A DNA stretch of 64,000 nt, from the NCBI RefSeq assembly GCF_042654985.1, contig NZ_JBHSMT010000008.1, positions 1 through 64,000 of the forward strand, given 5' to 3'. This document shows positions 7,701-16,193 of the stretch, piece after piece. Every line of letters begins with the position of its first letter. The first letter of the stretch is position 1. The stretch is from Paraherbaspirillum soli (GTDB taxonomy: Bacteria; Pseudomonadota; Gammaproteobacteria; Burkholderiales; Burkholderiaceae_D). Below the pieces are notes generated by a model. That model saw nothing but the letters and a program-made list of their open reading frames with translations, searched no databases and was not told where the DNA came from. A program made the position numbers and the translations under genes.

Positions 7701-8738
7701 ATGCCAATCACCGAACAAGAAGCCCTGTTGCGCTGCATTGAGCATCGCGAAATCTTCCACGACGAAATGCTGTCGCTGTTCCGCAGGATCATGAAGGGCG
7801 AAATGTCGCCGCTGATGATCGCGGCATTGACGATGGGCTTGCGAGTAAAGAAAGAAACCGTAGGCGAAATCGCCGCCGCCGCCCAGGTCATGCGCGAGTT
7901 CGCCACCCGAGTCCCGTGCGCCGACACCAGCAAACTGGTGGATATTGTCGGTACCGGCGGCGATGGTGCACAAACCTTCAATATCTCGACCGCATCCATG
8001 TTTGTCGCAGCGGCAGCCGGCGCACGTGTCGCCAAACACGGCGGCCGCAGCGTGTCGTCATCGTCCGGCAGCGCCGATGTGCTCGAATCGTTCGGCGCCA
8101 ATATCAATCTGACGCCGGCACAAGTCGCACAATCGATCGAACAGACCGGCATCGGCTTCATGTTCGCACCGAATCATCACGCAGCGATGAAGCACGCCGC
8201 ACCGGTTCGCAAAGAACTGGGAGTACGCACCATTTTCAATATTCTCGGACCGCTGACCAATCCGGCCGGCGCCCCGAATATCCTGATGGGCGTGTTTCAT
8301 GCGGATCTGGTCGGGATCCAGGTGCGGGTGTTGCAACGACTCGGCGCACAACATGCCATCGTGGTGTGGGGACGGGACAACATGGATGAAGTGTCGCTCG
8401 GCGCCGGCACCATGGTAGGCGAATTGATCGACGGCGAGATCCGCGAGTACGACATTCATCCCGAAGATTTCGGCCTGCAAATGATCGCCAGCCGCAACCT
8501 GAAAGTGGCGAACTCAGTCGAGTCGAAACAAAGAATTCTTGAAGCCTTGAACGATCAGCCTGGTCCGGCGCGCGACATCGTTGCGCTCAACGCCGGTACC
8601 GCCTTGTATGCGGCCGGGGTCGCCAGTTCGATTCCGGAAGGTTTGAGCAAAGCGCTAGCCGTGATGGCCTCCGGCGCAGCGCTGGCCAAGCTGGAACAAT
8701 TTGTCGCAGCCACCCAGGCAATTGGCGCAAGCGCCTGA
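7701..8738 (+). CDS. trpD: Anthranilate phosphoribosyltransferase
   Basis: Transfers the phosphoribosyl group of PRPP to anthranilate. The 345-residue protein has the PRPP-binding GTGGDG at 84-89, followed by QTFNISTAS. Other family motifs are KHGGRSVSSSSGSADVLE, the anthranilate-contacting region with HHAAMKH, and RTIFNILGPLTNPA. A GAGGAAATC ribosome-binding site lies just before the ATG. It is third in the trpEGDC run, 25 bases before trpC. The trpF, trpB and trpA genes are not in the window, as is usual for the split trp operon of Burkholderiales. Confidence 0.96.
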   Translation: MPITEQEALLRCIEHREIFHDEMLSLFRRIMKGEMSPLMIAALTMGLRVKKETVGEIAAAAQVMREFATRVPCADTSKLVDIVGTGGDGAQTFNISTASMFVAAAAGARVAKHGGRSVSSSSGSADVLESFGANINLTPAQVAQSIEQTGIGFMFAPNHHAAMKHAAPVRKELGVRTIFNILGPLTNPAGAPNILMGVFHADLVGIQVRVLQRLGAQHAIVVWGRDNMDEVSLGAGTMVGELIDGEIREYDIHPEDFGLQMIASRNLKVANSVESKQRILEALNDQPGPARDIVALNAGTALYAAGVASSIPEGLSKALAVMASGAALAKLEQFVAATQAIGASA

Positions 8739-8763
8739 CTAAAAAATAACGAAGGAAATAATC

Positions 8764-9567
8764 ATGTCGGATATTTTGAATAAAATTCTCGATGTCAAAG
8801 CCGATGAAGTTTCCGCTGCAAAAAAGCACCGCGACTTGGCCAGCCTGCGACGCGACGTCGAATCCGACGCGGACGCACGCAGCAATCTGCGCGGATATGA
8901 AGCCGCTCTACGCGCCAAGATTGCAGCCGGTCAGGCTGGCGTGATCGCTGAAATCAAAAAGGCGTCCCCGTCCAAAGGCGTGATTCGCGCCGACTTTCAT
9001 CCGGCCGACATCGCGCTTAGCTACTCCACGCATGGCGCCGCCTGTTTGTCAGTACTGACCGACGTTCACTTCTTTCAAGGTGCGCCGGAGTATTTGCAAC
9101 AAGCACGTGCGGCATGCGCGCTGCCGGTTTTGCGCAAGGACTTCATGATCGATCCGTATCAAATCTATCAGGCTCGCTCGTGGGGCGCGGATGCCGTCCT
9201 GCTGATCGTCGCCGCGCTTGATCACGGCTTGATGGCGGAAATGGAAGCGCTGGCGCTTGAACTGGGCATGAGCGTATTGGTCGAGGTGCATAACGCGGAG
9301 GAACTCACTGCCGCGTTGAAACTGAAGACCCCTTTGCTCGGCATTAACAACCGTAATCTGCGCACCTTCGAAACCTCGCTGCAAACCACACTGGGTTTAT
9401 TACCGCGCATTCCACCGGAAAAACTGGTGGTGACCGAATCCGGCATTGTCACCCGAGACGACGTCAAGTGCATGCGCGATGCCGGCGTCCACACTTTCCT
9501 GGTGGGCGAAACATTCATGCGCGCGGAACAGCCTGGGGTGGAGTTGGATCGCCTTTTTAATAGCTAA
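8764..9567 (+). CDS. trpC: Indole-3-glycerol phosphate synthase
   Basis: Closes the indole ring of 1-(2-carboxyphenylamino)-deoxyribulose phosphate. This is a monofunctional TrpC of 267 residues with no fused TrpF. The TIM-barrel motifs include VIAEIKKASPSKGVIR near 59-74 (catalytic Lys in the first strand), LRKDFMIDPYQ (second catalytic Lys), LVEVHN, LGINNRNL and VTESGI. GAAGGAAATAATC precedes the ATG. It is the last gene of the trp cluster and is followed by a weak hairpin. Confidence 0.96.
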   Translation: MSDILNKILDVKADEVSAAKKHRDLASLRRDVESDADARSNLRGYEAALRAKIAAGQAGVIAEIKKASPSKGVIRADFHPADIALSYSTHGAACLSVLTDVHFFQGAPEYLQQARAACALPVLRKDFMIDPYQIYQARSWGADAVLLIVAALDHGLMAEMEALALELGMSVLVEVHNAEELTAALKLKTPLLGINNRNLRTFETSLQTTLGLLPRIPPEKLVVTESGIVTRDDVKCMRDAGVHTFLVGETFMRAEQPGVELDRLFNS

Positions 9568-9582
9568 TCGCCGTTGGTTACG

Positions 9583-9607
9583 ACAGCATCGGCTGAGCTG
9601 ATGCTGT
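9583..9607 (+). terminator. Weak hairpin after trpC
   Basis: ACAGCATC and GATGCTGT form an 8-bp stem with a 9-base loop 16 bases after the trpC stop. Only a short T-run follows (TTTAAT), so it may be a weak intrinsic terminator. Confidence 0.45.
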
Positions 9608-9860
9608 TTAATAGGCCGGAATCAGAGAGCCTTTGAATTCCGTGTCGATGCACTTGCTTATCCCCATCAAACTGGTGAATCCTCGCCACCTACCTTATCC
9701 AAGGTTTGCCCCTTTCCTCCGCCCGCGTGGCAATCGGATTTGCACAACGTCCCTTGGTCGTGTCGCGTTGCAGCGAAAGCCTGCATTCACCGGAATCGGT
9801 GCAAATGCAATCGTATTGCTATGCACGCATATCGAAACTGTATTTTCCGATCCGCAAAAG
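9608..9860. other. Intergenic stretch with no recognised gene
   Basis: Between the trpC hairpin and the tRNA-Thr terminator I find no frame with both a ribosome-binding site and recognisable protein sequence. One 86-codon frame here runs through the tRNA terminator stem and is rejected. Confidence 0.5.
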
Positions 9861-9889
9861 AAAAAGGCCCTCATTGCTGAGGGCCTTTC
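9861..9889 (-). terminator. Intrinsic terminator of tRNA-Thr / sspB unit
   Basis: The minus strand reads AAAGGCCCTCA, a 4-base loop, then TGAGGGCCTTTTTC: an 11-bp stem followed by a T-run. It lies about 9 bases past the tRNA 3' end. Confidence 0.9.
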
Positions 9890-9897
9890 ATGAAACT

Positions 9898-9973
9898 TGG
9901 TGCTGGCTGCAGGACTTGAACCCGCCACCCCCTGATTACAAGTCAGGTGCTCTACCAGATGAGCTAAGCCAGC
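9898..9973 (-). tRNA. tRNA-Thr (anticodon TGT)
   Basis: The minus strand folds as a cloverleaf of 76 bases. The acceptor GCTGGCT pairs with AGCCAGC and the D arm is GCTC/GAGC. The anticodon stem CCTGA/TCAGG holds the loop CTTGTAA (anticodon TGT), and the T arm is GCGGGTTCAAGTCCTGC. The 3' CCA is encoded. It begins 26 bases after the sspB stop on the same strand and is closed by a strong terminator. Confidence 0.96.
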
Positions 9974-9991
9974 ATAACTTCGAAGACCGCA

Positions 9992-9997
9992 ATTATA
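9992..9997 (-). promoter_or_regulatory. Candidate -10 box for tRNA-Thr
   Basis: A perfect TATAAT on the minus strand lies 18 bases before the tRNA, in the short gap after sspB. No good -35 is visible at 16-18 bases upstream, where sspB coding sequence continues. The tRNA could have its own promoter, or be cut from the sspB transcript. Confidence 0.4.
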
Positions 9998-9999
9998 CG

Positions 10000-10506
10000 T
10001 TATTTAATTCGAGTTAGGGTAGGTCTTCCACCATTTTTTGGTGGTTCCGGATCTTTTTCTGGATTGCTGTCGGATGATTTGACTTTTGACTCGGCGCTTG
10101 ACGACGGTACCGAGGTCAAAATCGGCGCAGTTGCGACCGGTGGCTCAACATTTACGTCTTGCTGATCGGCTGCATCGGCATTCGCTTCCGACGACATCGA
10201 TGCTTCAAATGCCATGCCCTGGCCATTTTCACGCGCATAAATCGCGATGACGTTTGTCACCGGCACCGAAATTTCACGCGACACGCCACCGAAACGCGCA
10301 TTGAAATGGACCAGCTCATTGTCCATCTTCAAACCGCTGGTCGCTTCAAAACTGATGTTCAACACGATCTCGCCATTTTTGACGAATTGCATTGGCACCC
10401 GCGTATGCGCATCCACTTTGGCCGCCATATAGGGAGTGAAGCCGTTATCGGTACACCACTCGTAAATAGCGCGCAGCAAATAAGGTTTGGTAGAAATCTC
10501 GGACAT
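10000..10506 (-). CDS. sspB: ClpXP protease specificity-enhancing factor SspB
   Basis: Adaptor that delivers ssrA-tagged proteins to ClpXP. The 168-residue protein has the SspB core in its first 110 residues (STKPYLLRAIYEWCTDNG, VPMQFVKNGEIVLNIS, LVHFNARFGGVSREISVPVTNVIAIYARENGQG). A low-complexity, Ser/Pro/Glu-rich linker follows. The basic C-terminal tail (GGRPTLTRIK) matches the short ClpX-binding peptide known at the end of SspB proteins. It is encoded 104 bases after sspA, in the conserved petABC-sspAB order. No strong ribosome-binding site is visible before the ATG. Confidence 0.95.
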   Translation of the reverse strand: MSEISTKPYLLRAIYEWCTDNGFTPYMAAKVDAHTRVPMQFVKNGEIVLNISFEATSGLKMDNELVHFNARFGGVSREISVPVTNVIAIYARENGQGMAFEASMSSEANADAADQQDVNVEPPVATAPILTSVPSSSAESKVKSSDSNPEKDPEPPKNGGRPTLTRIK

Positions 10507-10610
10507 TATCGGGAACTGAAGTGGTACAAATGGTTAAGCGGTTCCGGCACGTATCGAACACGGCATCAGCCATGCCAACACCGATACGCACCGGTTTCCT
10601 GCATCGAAAA

Positions 10611-11222
10611 TTAACGACGCATGACCTTTTCGGAAGGCGTCAGCGCTTCGATATAGGCAGGACGCGAGAAAATGCGCTCGGCATATTTCATCAACGGCGC
10701 AGCGGTTTTCGATAACTCGATACCGTAGTGATCCAGACGCCACAACAATGGCGCAATCGCCACGTCCAGCATCGAGAACTCGTCGCCCAGCATGTATTTG
10801 TTCTTCAAGAACAAAGGCGCCAGCGTCGTCAGACGATCACGGATTTCCGAACGTGCCTTTTCGTGGCTCTTTTCTGCCGCTTTGGTTTTCTCGTTCTCCA
10901 GTGTGTGCACGTGGATGAACAATTCTTTCTCAAAGTTAAACAGCATCAAGCGTGCACGTGCGCGCATCAGCGGATCGGCCGGCATCAATTGCGGATGCGG
11001 GAAACGTTCGTCGATGTATTCGTTGATGATGTTGGATTCATACAGAATCAGGTCGCGTTCGACCAGAATCGGCACTTGGCCATACGGGTTCATCGTCGAG
11101 ATATCTTCCGGCTTGTTGAACAGGTCGACATCACGAATTTCAAAGTCCATGCCCTTCTCGAACAGAACGAGACGGCAGCGTTGTGAAAATGGGCAGGTAG
11201 TGCCCGAATAGAGAACCATCAT
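10611..11222 (-). CDS. sspA: Stringent starvation protein A (GST-fold RNA polymerase-associated)
   Basis: A 203-residue glutathione-S-transferase-like protein that in E. coli binds RNA polymerase and supports stationary-phase and acid tolerance. The N-terminal thioredoxin-like domain starts MMVLYSGTTCPFSQRCRLVL. The PYGQVPIL segment carries the cis-proline, and an all-helical C-terminal domain follows. I start at the ATG at 11222, which has AAGGAA seven bases upstream; seven more codons would be possible from 11243. SspA of this kind lacks transferase activity in characterised members. It lies 84 bases downstream of petC on the same strand. Confidence 0.95.
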   Translation of the reverse strand: MMVLYSGTTCPFSQRCRLVLFEKGMDFEIRDVDLFNKPEDISTMNPYGQVPILVERDLILYESNIINEYIDERFPHPQLMPADPLMRARARLMLFNFEKELFIHVHTLENEKTKAAEKSHEKARSEIRDRLTTLAPLFLKNKYMLGDEFSMLDVAIAPLLWRLDHYGIELSKTAAPLMKYAERIFSRPAYIEALTPSEKVMRR

Positions 11223-11306
11223 TTTATAGTTCCTTAGAAACAAAAGGGTGAGACACGATTCGGCTCACCCCAAAACGCATGCCCGCAAAATCGCGGACAT
11301 GAAATC

Positions 11307-12071
11307 TTACTTAACGTCTTTCCAGTATGCCGCGTTCAAGCGCCATGCCAGAATGAAGAAGCAGCCGAGGAACAACAGAACCCAGACACCCAGACGCTTA
11401 CGGGTATTTTGAGCCGGTTCGCCCATCCACTCCAGATAAGAAACCAGATTGGCGACCGCAACGTCGTATTCGACTTTGCTTAGCTTGCCTGGCTTGACCT
11501 GCTCGAAGCCGACAAACTTGTGTTCCATTTTGCCTTCCTCGTGCGGATCCTTCTCATCTTCGTACTTTGCAGTACGAATCCCTTGCAGTTCCCACAGAAC
11601 GTGCGGCATGCCGACGTTAGGGAACACCATATTGTTCCAGCCGGTTGGACGACTGTCGTCTTTATAGAAAGTGCGCAAATAGGTATACAACCAGTCGGCG
11701 CCGGTTCCCGCACCAGAACTCTTGGCACGTGCGATCACCGACAAGTCCGGCGGAACCGCGCCGAACCATTCCTTCGCATCCTTCGGCGACAACGCGATGG
11801 TCATCAGACCGCCGACCTTATCGCTGGTGAACAACAAATTACTCTTGATCTGATCTTCGGTCAGGCCGATATCGCGCAGACGGTTGTAACGCATCGACGC
11901 CGCAGCATGGCAATTCAAGCAGTAATTCACAAACAGCTTGGCGCCGCTTTGCAACGCGGAGAGGTTGGTCACTTGCTCCGGAGCGCGATCCAGCGGGTAA
12001 CCGCCCTCATTGGCAAAAGCCAGCGCCGGCAGCAGCACAAGAGTCGCCATCAATCTTTTTAGCAATGTCAT
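11307..12071 (-). CDS. petC: Cytochrome c1 of the bc1 complex
   Basis: Heme subunit that passes electrons from the Rieske protein to soluble cytochrome c. The 254-residue protein has a cleavable signal peptide (first about 20 residues, ending ALAFA). The single heme-binding motif is C51-L-N-C54-H55. A region with NVGMPHVLWEL near 165-175 probably holds the axial Met. One C-terminal membrane anchor (LGVWVLLFLGCFFILAW) is followed by a short positive cytoplasmic end. It is the third gene of petA-petB-petC, 14 bases after petB. Confidence 0.96.
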   Translation of the reverse strand: MTLLKRLMATLVLLPALAFANEGGYPLDRAPEQVTNLSALQSGAKLFVNYCLNCHAAASMRYNRLRDIGLTEDQIKSNLLFTSDKVGGLMTIALSPKDAKEWFGAVPPDLSVIARAKSSGAGTGADWLYTYLRTFYKDDSRPTGWNNMVFPNVGMPHVLWELQGIRTAKYEDEKDPHEEGKMEHKFVGFEQVKPGKLSKVEYDVAVANLVSYLEWMGEPAQNTRKRLGVWVLLFLGCFFILAWRLNAAYWKDVK

Positions 12072-12085
12072 GTTATGTCCTCGGC

Positions 12086-13489
12086 TTAGTGCGGCTGATA
12101 AGTAACACGGTCCGGCACCGGCTTGAATTTACCCATCGCACTCCACCATGGCATCAGCAGGAAGAAACCGAAATAGATAAATGTGCAAACTTGCGCGATC
12201 TTGGTCCCAACTGCCGTCGGCGGTTGCACGCCGAGGTAGCCAAGAACCAAAAAGACGATTCCAAACAGGATGTAAATGTATTTATGCCAGCTTGGACGAT
12301 AGCGGATCGATTTGACCAGAGAATGATCGAGCCATGGTAGACCAGCCAGAATCATGACTGAGACACCCATCAAAACCACGCCAAAGAATTTGGCATCAAA
12401 AATAAGCATGCTGCCAACAATCACCACGCCAGCGCCCACGGCGATCGCCTTGATCAGGCCGCTCAGCTTGGTTTTAAGCACGATCAAGCCGACATACGCA
12501 ATCACACCGCCAATCAGCCAGATGATGAAATCCGATGTAGTCGCACGCAGAATCGAGTAGTACGGCGTGAAATACCATACCGGCGCGATATGCGGAGGCG
12601 TCTTCAGCGAATCGGCAGGAACGAAGTTGTTGTATTCCAGGAAGTAGCCACCCATTTCAGGGCCGAAGAAAATCACGGTGCTGAAAACGATCAGGAACAC
12701 CGCAACCGCCATCACGTCATGCACCGAGTAATAAGGATGGAAAGGCACTCCGTCCAGCGGCACGCCCTTGGCGTCCAGCTTTTCCTTGATTTCAATACCG
12801 TCCGGATTGTTCGAACCCACTTCATGCAACGCGATGATGTGCGCCACCACCAAGCCGATCAAGACCAGCGGAATCGCAATCACGTGGAACGAGAAGAAGC
12901 GGTTCAAGGTTGCATCCGACACCACATAGTCGCCGCGAATCCACAGCGACAGATCGGGACCGATGAAAGGAATTGCACCGAACAGGTTGACGATAACCTG
13001 CGCGCCCCAATACGACATCTGGCCCCATGGCAGCAGATAGCCCATGAACGCTTCACCCATCAGGCACAAGAAGATGCCGACGCCGAACAGCCAGACCAGT
13101 TCGCGCGGCTTGCGATAAGAACCGTAGAGCAGGCCGCGCACCATGTGCAGATAGACCACGATGAAGAATGCCGAGGCGCCGGTCGAGTGCATATAACGCA
13201 CCAGCCAGCCCCAAGGCACATCGCGCATGATGTATTCGACCGAAGCGAACGCCAGCGTGGCATCCGGTTTGTAATGCATCACCAGGAAAATCCCGGTAAC
13301 GATCTGGATCACCAGCACCAGCAGCGCCAGCGACCCGAATGCGTACCAGAAATTGAAATTTTTTGGCGCGTAGTACTCGGAGAGATGCGCCTTCCAGGTG
13401 GAGGTCAGCGGGAAGCGGGCATCAACCCAGTTCAGCGCCTTGTCGGCAATAGCAGCATCGGCCGGCAACTTTTTTTCTTGGAATGCCAT
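12086..13489 (-). CDS. petB: Cytochrome b of the bc1 complex
   Basis: Membrane subunit carrying hemes bL and bH and both quinone sites. The 467-residue polytopic protein has the b-type core in its first about 400 residues, including WGWLVRYMHSTGASAFF and FFSFHVIAIPLVLIGLVVAHIIALHEVGSNNPDG, whose His residues are heme ligands. The quinol-oxidation-site P-E-W/F segment is diverged, but the region GPEMGGYFLEYNNFVPADSLKTPPHIAPVWYFTPYYSILR is clear. Additional C-terminal membrane helices bring the length to the roughly 460 residues usual in betaproteobacteria. It starts 2 bases after petA. Confidence 0.96.
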   Translation of the reverse strand: MAFQEKKLPADAAIADKALNWVDARFPLTSTWKAHLSEYYAPKNFNFWYAFGSLALLVLVIQIVTGIFLVMHYKPDATLAFASVEYIMRDVPWGWLVRYMHSTGASAFFIVVYLHMVRGLLYGSYRKPRELVWLFGVGIFLCLMGEAFMGYLLPWGQMSYWGAQVIVNLFGAIPFIGPDLSLWIRGDYVVSDATLNRFFSFHVIAIPLVLIGLVVAHIIALHEVGSNNPDGIEIKEKLDAKGVPLDGVPFHPYYSVHDVMAVAVFLIVFSTVIFFGPEMGGYFLEYNNFVPADSLKTPPHIAPVWYFTPYYSILRATTSDFIIWLIGGVIAYVGLIVLKTKLSGLIKAIAVGAGVVIVGSMLIFDAKFFGVVLMGVSVMILAGLPWLDHSLVKSIRYRPSWHKYIYILFGIVFLVLGYLGVQPPTAVGTKIAQVCTFIYFGFFLLMPWWSAMGKFKPVPDRVTYQPH

Positions 13490-13491
13490 GA

Positions 13492-14118
13492 TTACGCCTC
13501 ACCTTTCTCATCTTTACCGATCAGGATCTTGGTGTCCGACAGATACATGTAGCGCGGCACATCGAGATTGTTTGGGGCTGGCTTGTTCTTGAAAACACGA
13601 CCGGCCAGATCGAAAGTCGAGCCATGGCAAGGGCATAAGAAACCGCCTTGCCAGTCATCCGGCAACGAAGGTTGCGGGCCAGGCGTGAACTTGTTTGATG
13701 GCGAGCATCCCAGGTGCGGGCAAATCCCGACCAGCACCAGGGTTTCCTCGTGGCCGGCATGGCCGCGATTATTTGACTTGTTCTTGCAATAGTCCGGCAA
13801 TTCCATGGTGTATGGTTTGAGCGACTCCGGGTCAGCCAATTCAGGGGTTGCATGCTCCAGACTTTTCAGTTGCTCCGGCGTCCGCTTCATGATCCAGACT
13901 GGCTTACCGCGCCATTCGAACACTTGCATCTCTCCGGGTTTGATGCCAGAAATATCCACTTCCACCGGTGCTCCCGCAGCTTTCGCGCGCTCGGACGGCT
14001 GGAAGGTGGACACAAAGGCCCCCGCCGTGGCCAAACCAGCCACGCCACCCGCCGCGCACGTAGCGACGAGCAAACCACGCCGACCGGAATCGACCTGCTT
14101 TTCGATACTGTCACTCAT
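13492..14118 (-). CDS. petA: Ubiquinol-cytochrome c reductase, Rieske iron-sulfur subunit
   Basis: The 208-residue Rieske protein accepts an electron from ubiquinol. The N-terminus has a twin-arginine-like GRRGLL near 12-17 and one membrane helix (about 17-38). The [2Fe-2S] cluster ligands are clear: C133-P-H135 with C138, and C162-P-C164-H165, with C138 and C164 as the disulfide pair. It is the first gene of the bc1 operon. The end of its coding region contains GGTGAGG, which serves as the petB ribosome-binding site. Confidence 0.96.
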   Translation of the reverse strand: MSDSIEKQVDSGRRGLLVATCAAGGVAGLATAGAFVSTFQPSERAKAAGAPVEVDISGIKPGEMQVFEWRGKPVWIMKRTPEQLKSLEHATPELADPESLKPYTMELPDYCKNKSNNRGHAGHEETLVLVGICPHLGCSPSNKFTPGPQPSLPDDWQGGFLCPCHGSTFDLAGRVFKNKPAPNNLDVPRYMYLSDTKILIGKDEKGEA

Positions 14119-14420
14119 ACCAACCTCAATTAGTCAAAATACGATAGTCAAAATACGAAAAACTGCATGGAAAAATTGCAAGGAACTTCTAGCAACCCTA
14201 GATTATATCGAAGCTAACGACCGTTTTAAAGAAATTAGATGTTGGCTTGCATAAATTCAGGCATTGTAGATGAATCCCGCAGTAAATCTGGCACAATTCC
14301 TAGCCGTATCGTTTTACCTCTTGATTACAGCTTATTTGCCATGAATAAGCCGGCAAGCAGCATTGGCAATATTTACTTTTAATCCAAGACCTGATCAACA
14401 CTCATCCGGAGAAGAACAAC
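14119..14420. other. Divergent intergenic region between petA and mscL
   Basis: About 300 bases separate the petA start (minus) from the mscL start (plus). The region is A/T-rich relative to the genes and should hold both promoters. I could not single out a convincing -35/-10 pair on either strand and see no gene. Confidence 0.4.
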
Positions 14421-14825
14421 ATGAGCATGCTGGGAGAATTCAAGACTTTTGCAGTCAAGGGCAACGTAATGGACCTGGCTGTCGGCGTGATTATCGGCGG
14501 CGCTTTCGGCAAAATCGTCGATTCCCTGGTGCAGGACATCATCATGCCGGTGATCGGCAAGATCGTCGGCGGCCTTGATTTTTCGAATTATTATTTCCCG
14601 CTGCACGGACAAAGCACCGGGTTGACGTTGGCGGAGGCAAAGAAAGCCGGCGCGGTACTGGCTTACGGCAATTTCCTGACCATTTCCCTTAATTTCCTGA
14701 TTCTCGCTTTCATCATTTTCCAGATGATCCGGCTGATGAATAAACTCAGAGGCGAAACCCCGCCCGCCGCGGATCCGGAAAACACTGTGCTGCTGCGTGA
14801 AATTCGCGATTCGCTGAAAAAATAA
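14421..14825 (+). CDS. mscL: Large-conductance mechanosensitive channel
   Basis: Homopentameric tension-gated pore in the inner membrane that releases solutes on osmotic downshock. The 134-residue protein has the conserved N-terminal amphipathic helix and first membrane helix (FKTFAVKGNVMDLAVGVIIGGAFGKIVDSLVQDIIMP). A periplasmic loop and second helix (NFLTISLNFLILAFIIFQMIRLMN) follow, then a charged C-terminal helix. GGAG lies nine bases before the ATG. A second in-frame ATG two codons later is possible. It forms a single-gene unit closed by a strong terminator. Confidence 0.96.
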   Translation: MSMLGEFKTFAVKGNVMDLAVGVIIGGAFGKIVDSLVQDIIMPVIGKIVGGLDFSNYYFPLHGQSTGLTLAEAKKAGAVLAYGNFLTISLNFLILAFIIFQMIRLMNKLRGETPPAADPENTVLLREIRDSLKK

Positions 14826-14854
14826 AACCCAAGAATACCTTCCTCGCAATGTCC

Positions 14855-14882
14855 AAAAGCCCGTTCCTGCGACGGGCTTTTT
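14855..14882. terminator. Bidirectional terminator between mscL and the PLD gene
   Basis: AAAAGCCCGT, 7-base loop, ACGGGCTTTTT: a 10-bp stem with A-run on one side and T-run on the other. It can serve mscL on plus and the converging phospholipase-D gene on minus. Confidence 0.88.
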
Positions 14883-14896
14883 ACTTGATGAACGCC

Positions 14897-16060
14897 TTAT
14901 CCGCGGTTGCCGATAGTAATAATGCGCATCAAAAACCGGTACACAAAAAAAGCCGTCCCGTACCATGCGCGCAAATGCCACGGCGTATTGATGAAATCGA
15001 CTGGCGTAATCGCAACGCCATCGGCGATGCCGGCCTCGATCTGCTGGCGTAGCTTGTGCGAAAATTCGGCGTCTCTGACGACGACGTTTGCTTCCTGATT
15101 GACCAGCAGGCTCAAGCCATCGTAATTGCTGGAGCCGACAGTGGCCCATTTATCATCGATCACCGCCACTTTTGCGTGCAGCGCGGTCTTGCGATATTCG
15201 ACGATGTTGACACCAGCCTTCAGCAACTTCGGATAATAGGAATGGGCCACCGCGTCCTGCAAGCGATAGTGACCGACGCCCAGCAGCAAAGTCACTTTAA
15301 CCCCGCGTTGCGCTGCCGCTTCCAGCGCCCGCCGCAACTTGCGGCCCGGGGCAAAATACGGACTGGTCAGCAATGCGCTGTGCCGCGCATGCCCAAGCGC
15401 ATGCAAGTAGGCGCGCTGAATCATGCGTCGGTTGCGCAGATTGTCGCGCACCACCAGGCCGGCCACCACCGGACCGCGCCCAGCGCGGCGCAGAGTGGAA
15501 CGCGCACGCTTGAACTGCTGCCAGCGCGCCAGCAACTTCATCTCGCCCAAGCGCATCCATTGACCTTCCAGCTCGTCATGCACCATCGCCACCAGCGGCC
15601 CGCTGATACGCACCGCAAAGTCCCAGCGCGGCGCCGGCAAGCGCAGGCGCTCACCGTCGTCGGAATACATATCGTCATTGATGTTCAGTCCACCGACAAA
15701 TGCCAGTTGCCGATCTATCACGCACATCTTGCGATGCATGCGCACCACGCCGCGACGGAACCAGGGATTGAACACGCGATGCATGATGGGTGTTTTAAGC
15801 AGCACCTGCTCCAGCGACGAAGTGCGCACTCGCCCGGTGCCGAGCCAGTCGGTAATCAGCCGCACCGCGACGCCGCGATGTGCGGCCTTGGTCAGCGCAT
15901 GCTGCACCTGCAGCGCGGTCTCGTCCTCGGCGAAGATATATGTTTCCAGATAAATTTCGACCTGGGCGGAATCGATCGCCGCAATCAGCGCCGGAAAAAA
16001 TGCGGCGCCGCCAGACAGCAGCGTGACGTGATTATTGGCGCTAAAACTTACCGAGCGCAT
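14897..16060 (-). CDS. clsB: Cardiolipin synthase B-type phospholipase D family protein
   Basis: A 387-residue protein with two HKD phospholipase-D motifs: H109-x-K111-4x-D116 and H295-x-K297-4x-D302. ClsB-type enzymes join phosphatidylglycerol units to make cardiolipin. Length and the lack of N-terminal membrane helices fit ClsB rather than ClsA. Its upstream neighbour on the same strand is an endonuclease/exonuclease/phosphatase family gene, the same pairing as ybhO-ybhP in E. coli, which supports the assignment. No strong ribosome-binding site is visible before the ATG. It ends 15 bases from the shared terminator. Confidence 0.87.
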   Translation of the reverse strand: MRSVSFSANNHVTLLSGGAAFFPALIAAIDSAQVEIYLETYIFAEDETALQVQHALTKAAHRGVAVRLITDWLGTGRVRTSSLEQVLLKTPIMHRVFNPWFRRGVVRMHRKMCVIDRQLAFVGGLNINDDMYSDDGERLRLPAPRWDFAVRISGPLVAMVHDELEGQWMRLGEMKLLARWQQFKRARSTLRRAGRGPVVAGLVVRDNLRNRRMIQRAYLHALGHARHSALLTSPYFAPGRKLRRALEAAAQRGVKVTLLLGVGHYRLQDAVAHSYYPKLLKAGVNIVEYRKTALHAKVAVIDDKWATVGSSNYDGLSLLVNQEANVVVRDAEFSHKLRQQIEAGIADGVAITPVDFINTPWHLRAWYGTAFFVYRFLMRIITIGNRG

Positions 16061-16193
16061 GCGGGACAGAATTCAGGAAGGGGTAACAGGCGGGGCAATA
16101 TCTCGATATTCATGTGACGATCAATCGGAAAGGTCGGCAGTCAACATAACCCTACAACGGCAGGCACCACACTGCATTAACTACTTCAATTAG

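Noticed and set aside
9633..9893. 86-codon frame before tRNA-Thr
   Set aside because: It reads through the intrinsic terminator stem, has no ribosome-binding site and no recognisable sequence.
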